Source of the DNA: JAOBAU01 sp034667465 | Lineage (GTDB): Bacteria > Acidobacteriota > Thermoanaerobaculia > Gp7-AA8 | Length of the DNA: 64,000 nucleotides | Assembly (NCBI GenBank): GCA_034667465.1 | Contig: JAXDJV010000023.1 | Span: 62,001 to 126,000 of the forward strand | Direction: 5' to 3' | Part shown: one piece after another, positions 61,171 through 64,000 of the stretch | Numbering within the stretch: the first letter of the stretch is position 1 | How the letters are laid out: every line of letters starts with the position of its first letter | Notes under the pieces: model-generated | Told to the model about the DNA's origin: nothing | Seen by the model: only the letters and a program-made list of their open reading frames with translations | The model's database searches: none | Translations under genes and position numbers: made by a program

Positions 61171-61542
61171 ATGACACGCTCCTTTCTCCCCGTCCTGATC
61201 ATGCTCATCGTCGCTCTCGGCGTTGGCGTGGTCATTCTTTCGCTGAATTGGTTCGTTGGACGGCATCAGCGCAATCCGTCGAAAGCGGCGCCGTACGAGA
61301 GCGGTGTGCCTCTCCTCGACACGAACCGCAAGCGCGTCAACGTCCGCTTCTACCAGATCGCGATGCTGTTCATTCTGTTCGACATCGAAGCCGCCTTTCT
61401 TTATCCATGGGCGGTGATTTATCGCGACGCCAGCCACGGCAACGCCGGGATGTTTCTCTTCGGCGAAATGCTCGTCTTCATCCTTCTCCTCGGCGTCGGC
61501 TACGTCTACGTCTGGAAGAAGAAGGCGTTCGACTGGAAGTGA
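61171..61542 (+). CDS. nuoA: NADH-quinone oxidoreductase subunit A
   Basis: NuoA is a three-helix subunit at the quinone-channel junction of complex I. The 123-residue product has three hydrophobic segments, YESGVPLLDTNRKRVNVRFY in the conserved loop (with a Cys-free form of the usual YE.G) and FDIEAAFLYPWAV. The usual next gene nuoB is not here; nuoE follows after 9 nt. Confidence 0.97.
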   Translation: MTRSFLPVLIMLIVALGVGVVILSLNWFVGRHQRNPSKAAPYESGVPLLDTNRKRVNVRFYQIAMLFILFDIEAAFLYPWAVIYRDASHGNAGMFLFGEMLVFILLLGVGYVYVWKKKAFDWK

Positions 61543-61551
61543 ATCCAACCA

Positions 61552-62082
61552 ATGGCTGATCTGCATCCCGACAATCCGTACGCAAAAGACCGCTTCCCCG
61601 ATCGCGCGAAGCAGGTCGAGTTTCCTCCCGAGCACAAAGCGCGCTTCGAACATCTGCTGACGCGCTATCCGACCAAAGAAGCGTGTCTGCTGCCGACGCT
61701 GCATCTCGCCCAGGAAGTGTGGGGCTGGATCTCGCCCGAGGTCGTGCACTACGTCGGATCGTTGCTCGATCTTTCGCCGGCGCAGGTGTTCGGCGTCGTC
61801 TCGTTCTACAACATGTACAACCAGAAACCTGTGGGGAAGTATCACCTGCAGGTCTGCACGAATCTCAGCTGCATGGTCTCGAACGCGTACGACATCTATG
61901 ACCATCTCTGCGATCGCCTGAAAATCAATCCGGGCGAGACGACGAAGGACGGCCTCTACACCGTCGTCGAAGTCGAGTGCCTCGGTTCGTGCGGCACCGC
62001 TCCCGTCGTGCAGATCAACAACGACTATCACGAGAACATGGACGTGGCGAAGATGGACGCGCTGCTTCCGACACTCAAATGA
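61552..62082 (+). CDS. nuoE: NADH-quinone oxidoreductase subunit E
   Basis: NuoE is the 2Fe-2S subunit of the NADH-oxidising module. The 176-residue product has the thioredoxin-like fold with the four cysteines in CTNLSC and CLGSCGTAP, and a helical N-terminus (LTRYPTKEACLLPTLHLAQE). The stop overlaps the nuoF start by 4 nt. Confidence 0.97.
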   Translation: MADLHPDNPYAKDRFPDRAKQVEFPPEHKARFEHLLTRYPTKEACLLPTLHLAQEVWGWISPEVVHYVGSLLDLSPAQVFGVVSFYNMYNQKPVGKYHLQVCTNLSCMVSNAYDIYDHLCDRLKINPGETTKDGLYTVVEVECLGSCGTAPVVQINNDYHENMDVAKMDALLPTLK

Positions 62083-63383
62083 CGGATCCGATCAAAGTCC
62101 TGACAGCCAACATCGACAAGCCGAATTCGGCGTCGATCGATACGTACGGCGACTACGCCGCGGCGCGCAAAGCGCTGGCGATGAAGCCGGAAGAGGTCAT
62201 CAACCTGGTCAAAGATTCGGAGCTCCGCGGACGCGGCGGCGCCGGATTCCCGACCGGCATGAAGTGGTCGTTCGTTCCGAAGAACGCTCCGAAGCCGACG
62301 TACCTGCTCTGCAACGCGGATGAGTCGGAGCCGGGGACGTTCAAGGATCGCGTCATCATCGAGCAGGATCCGCATCTGCTGCTCGAAGGAATGCTCATCT
62401 CCGCATACGCGATCGGCTCCTGCCCGATGGCGTACATCTACATCCGCGGCGAGTTCTATTTCGGCGCGACCGTCCTCGACAAAGCGCTCGAAGAAGCGCG
62501 CGCCAAAGGTTTCCTCGGCAAAAACATTTTCGGCAGCGGCTTCGACTTCGACATGACCGTGCACCGCGGTGCCGGCGCCTACATCTGCGGCGAAGAAACG
62601 GGACTGATCGAATCGCTCGAAGGTCATCGCGGCCAGCCGCGCGTCAAGCCGCCGTTCCCCGCGGTCGTCGGCGTGTTCGGCGGCCCGACCGTCGTCAACA
62701 ACGTCGAGACGCTCGCCTGCGTGCCGCTCATCGTGAAGAACGGCGCGGAGTGGTTCAAGGGATTCGGTACGCCGAAGAACACCGGACCGAAGCTCTACTG
62801 CGTCTCCGGCAACGTGAAGAAGCCGGGCGTGTACGAGTTCCCGATGGGCATCAACTTGAAGGAACTGATCTACGACCACTGCGGCGGCATCACCGGCGAT
62901 CGCAAACTGAAAGCGGTCATCCCGGGCGGAGCGTCTGCGCCGATGCTGCTTCCTGATGAGATCGATCTGCCGCTCAACTTCGACGCGGTGATGAAGGCCG
63001 GCTCGATGCTTGGCTCCGCCGGAATCATCGTGCTCGACGAATCGGTCTGCATCGTCGACGCGGTCTGGCGTCTGGCGAAGTTCTTCGCTCACGAGTCGTG
63101 CGGTCAGTGCACGCCGTGCCGCGAAGGAACGAACTGGCTGGAGTCGATTCTCGATCGTCTCGAGCGGGGAGAGGGTCGTCCGCAGGACGCCGATCTGCTG
63201 CTCGACATGTCGGACAACATCGGCGGCAAATCGCTCTGCGCACTCGGCGACGCGGCCATCGGTCCGGTCATCTCGAGCGTGAGGAAGTTCCGCGACGAGT
63301 ACGTCTACCACGTGACGCACAAGTCGTGTCTGCCAGGGACGAGACGTTATCGCAGACTCGACATGCCGGTCGCGGCGCACTGA
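62079..63383 (+). CDS. nuoF: NADH-quinone oxidoreductase subunit F
   Basis: NuoF binds NADH and FMN and carries a 4Fe-4S cluster. The 434-residue product has LRGRGGAGFPTGMKW (NADH site), NADESEPGTFKDR (FMN), GAGAYICGEETGLIESLEG and ESCGQCTPCREGTNW with three cluster cysteines plus a fourth at CALGD. Length matches other NuoF. The frame is open upstream to 61977 but overlaps nuoE; ATG at 62079 is right. It is the last gene of the plus-strand nuoA-E-F cluster. Confidence 0.97.
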   Translation: MTDPIKVLTANIDKPNSASIDTYGDYAAARKALAMKPEEVINLVKDSELRGRGGAGFPTGMKWSFVPKNAPKPTYLLCNADESEPGTFKDRVIIEQDPHLLLEGMLISAYAIGSCPMAYIYIRGEFYFGATVLDKALEEARAKGFLGKNIFGSGFDFDMTVHRGAGAYICGEETGLIESLEGHRGQPRVKPPFPAVVGVFGGPTVVNNVETLACVPLIVKNGAEWFKGFGTPKNTGPKLYCVSGNVKKPGVYEFPMGINLKELIYDHCGGITGDRKLKAVIPGGASAPMLLPDEIDLPLNFDAVMKAGSMLGSAGIIVLDESVCIVDAVWRLAKFFAHESCGQCTPCREGTNWLESILDRLERGEGRPQDADLLLDMSDNIGGKSLCALGDAAIGPVISSVRKFRDEYVYHVTHKSCLPGTRRYRRLDMPVAAH

Positions 63384-63391
63384 GCCCGCAC

Positions 63392-63419
63392 GTCATCCTT
63401 CGCTACGCTCAGGATGACG
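63392..63419. repeat. short copy of the palindromic repeat (R9)
   Basis: The two ends are GTCATCC and GCTCAGGATGAC with almost no centre, 8 nt after the nuoF stop. It may act as a short hairpin after the operon. Confidence 0.7.
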
Positions 63420-63451
63420 TTCGCGATCGTTGTTCCGTATCTTTCCCGTCA

Positions 63452-64000
63452 TGACCCGGATGCCCCTCGTTCTTCTCGCGCTGCTGTCCCTTTCCTCCGC
63501 CGCTTACGCTTCCGACGTTTCGGTCGCGCTGAGCGCCGCCGATCGTGTCATCACCGGCGGGCTCTACCCGGTCACGATCTCGCTGCACAACGCCGGACCT
63601 GACGCCGCGGTCGGCGCGCGCGTTCGCATCGAGGTCACCGATCGCCGATTCGTTGCGCTCGACAAATACCCGAGCTGTCTCATCGATGGCGACGCCATTC
63701 TTTGTTACGCGAACGACTTCGCGGCAGGGGAGACACGCGACTTCGCGCTGACCTTCACCGCGCACGACTCGCCGACGCCGATCGCGATTCGCGCGACGGC
63801 ACTGACGACGAACGATCCGAATCCGGCGAACGACACCGCCAGAGCGACCGTCAATGTCTTTGCTGCCGTAGATCTCAATCTTTCCGTCGACATCTACCCG
63901 AGTCTGCAACCGCGACAGCAGAGTCAGGTGCGATTCGATGTTCGCAATCTCTCGTCGACGCCGGCCGGGCCTTTCAGCGCCGACTTCACCTTTCCATCGA
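63452..64000 (+). CDS. secreted protein with CARDB/DUF11-like repeats (truncated by window edge)
   Basis: The visible 183 residues start with a signal peptide (MPLVLLALLSLSSAAYA after MTR) and continue with beta-strand patterns: VSVALSAADRVITGGLYPVT, ISLHNAGPDAA, TNDPNPANDTARATVNV and a second set beginning VDLNLSVDIYPSLQP. These fit the CARDB/DUF11 fold (adhesion-type repeats of extracellular proteins), at least two copies. Cys pairs (SCLIDGDAILC) may be a disulphide. The gene runs off the right edge and its length is unknown. Confidence 0.75.

Overview
The window is 64 kb of dense, GC-rich (roughly 63-65 % by eye) bacterial chromosome. I see no rRNA, tRNA, insertion sequence, prophage or CRISPR array. 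Acidobacteriota is the most likely source; this is inference. Supporting signs are the PknB-like Ser/Thr kinase with a long polytopic tail, a DUF4388 protein, TonB-type energy transducers with polyproline runs, secreted HYR/PKD/IPTL-CTERM-like surface proteins, and a dispersed palindrome of the GTCATCCTGAGCG...GATCCTTCGCTTCGCTCAGGATGAC type. No gene gives a decisive taxonomic mark.

Layout. 1-9.1 kb: tail of an unknown gene, purH behind a secreted zinc phospholipase/nuclease-like gene, a family 4/5 uracil-DNA glycosylase, a Ser/Thr kinase, prolidase pepQ, an SGNH hydrolase and a carboxylate-amine ligase-like gene. 9.2-13.2 kb: aldo/keto reductase, two tandem tonB-like genes with a structured 382-nt upstream region, two related small proteins and a P-loop kinase. 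13.2-22 kb: LigD-type ligase-polymerase, SDR, DUF4442 protein, a small HELVH protein, GAF-GGDEF cyclase, ceramidase-like membrane protein, type II glutamine synthetase, and an overlapping ATP-grasp/zinc-peptidase pair. 22-36 kb: sensor kinase, Kup potassium transporter, PKD protein, an array of three paralogous secreted proteins (one frameshifted), a 1263-residue PAS/GAF/GGDEF/EAL protein, a beta-helix protein with a sorting tail, and carA. 36-47.4 kb: HYR surface protein, methylmalonyl-CoA mutase catalytic chain, DUF4388 protein, PlsB-like acyltransferase, CADD-type (pABA synthase-like) protein, NudC, a secreted metallo-beta-lactamase-fold protein and an Asn/Ser/Tyr/Arg-rich secreted protein.

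47.4-63.4 kb holds most of respiratory complex I in two blocks. The minus-strand operon reads nuoG-H-J-K-(DUF6335)-L-M-N-rex. The plus-strand block is nuoA-E-F. nuoB, nuoC, nuoD and nuoI are not in the window. The nuoG promoter region shows a -35/-10 pair followed at once by a Rex-type operator, and rex is the last gene of the same operon, so a redox feedback loop can be read from the DNA. Between the two blocks lie a PpiC foldase, a single-domain response regulator, a saccharopine-dehydrogenase-like enzyme, a small membrane protein and a STAS anti-sigma antagonist. The window ends inside a secreted protein.

Two themes recur. Dispersed palindromes and heptamer repeats sit at gene 3' ends and often supply the stop codon or last residues of the upstream gene. 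Several genes have a TATAAT-like box only 6-9 nt before the start codon and no Shine-Dalgarno sequence, which suggests leaderless mRNAs. The observations I rate highest are the CADD-type protein at 42.6 kb, the Rex-nuo circuit, the candidate tandem minus-strand RNAs at 11.6-11.9 kb, the paralogue array flanked by inverted repeats at 27.3-29.6 kb, and the repeat-supplied stop codons.
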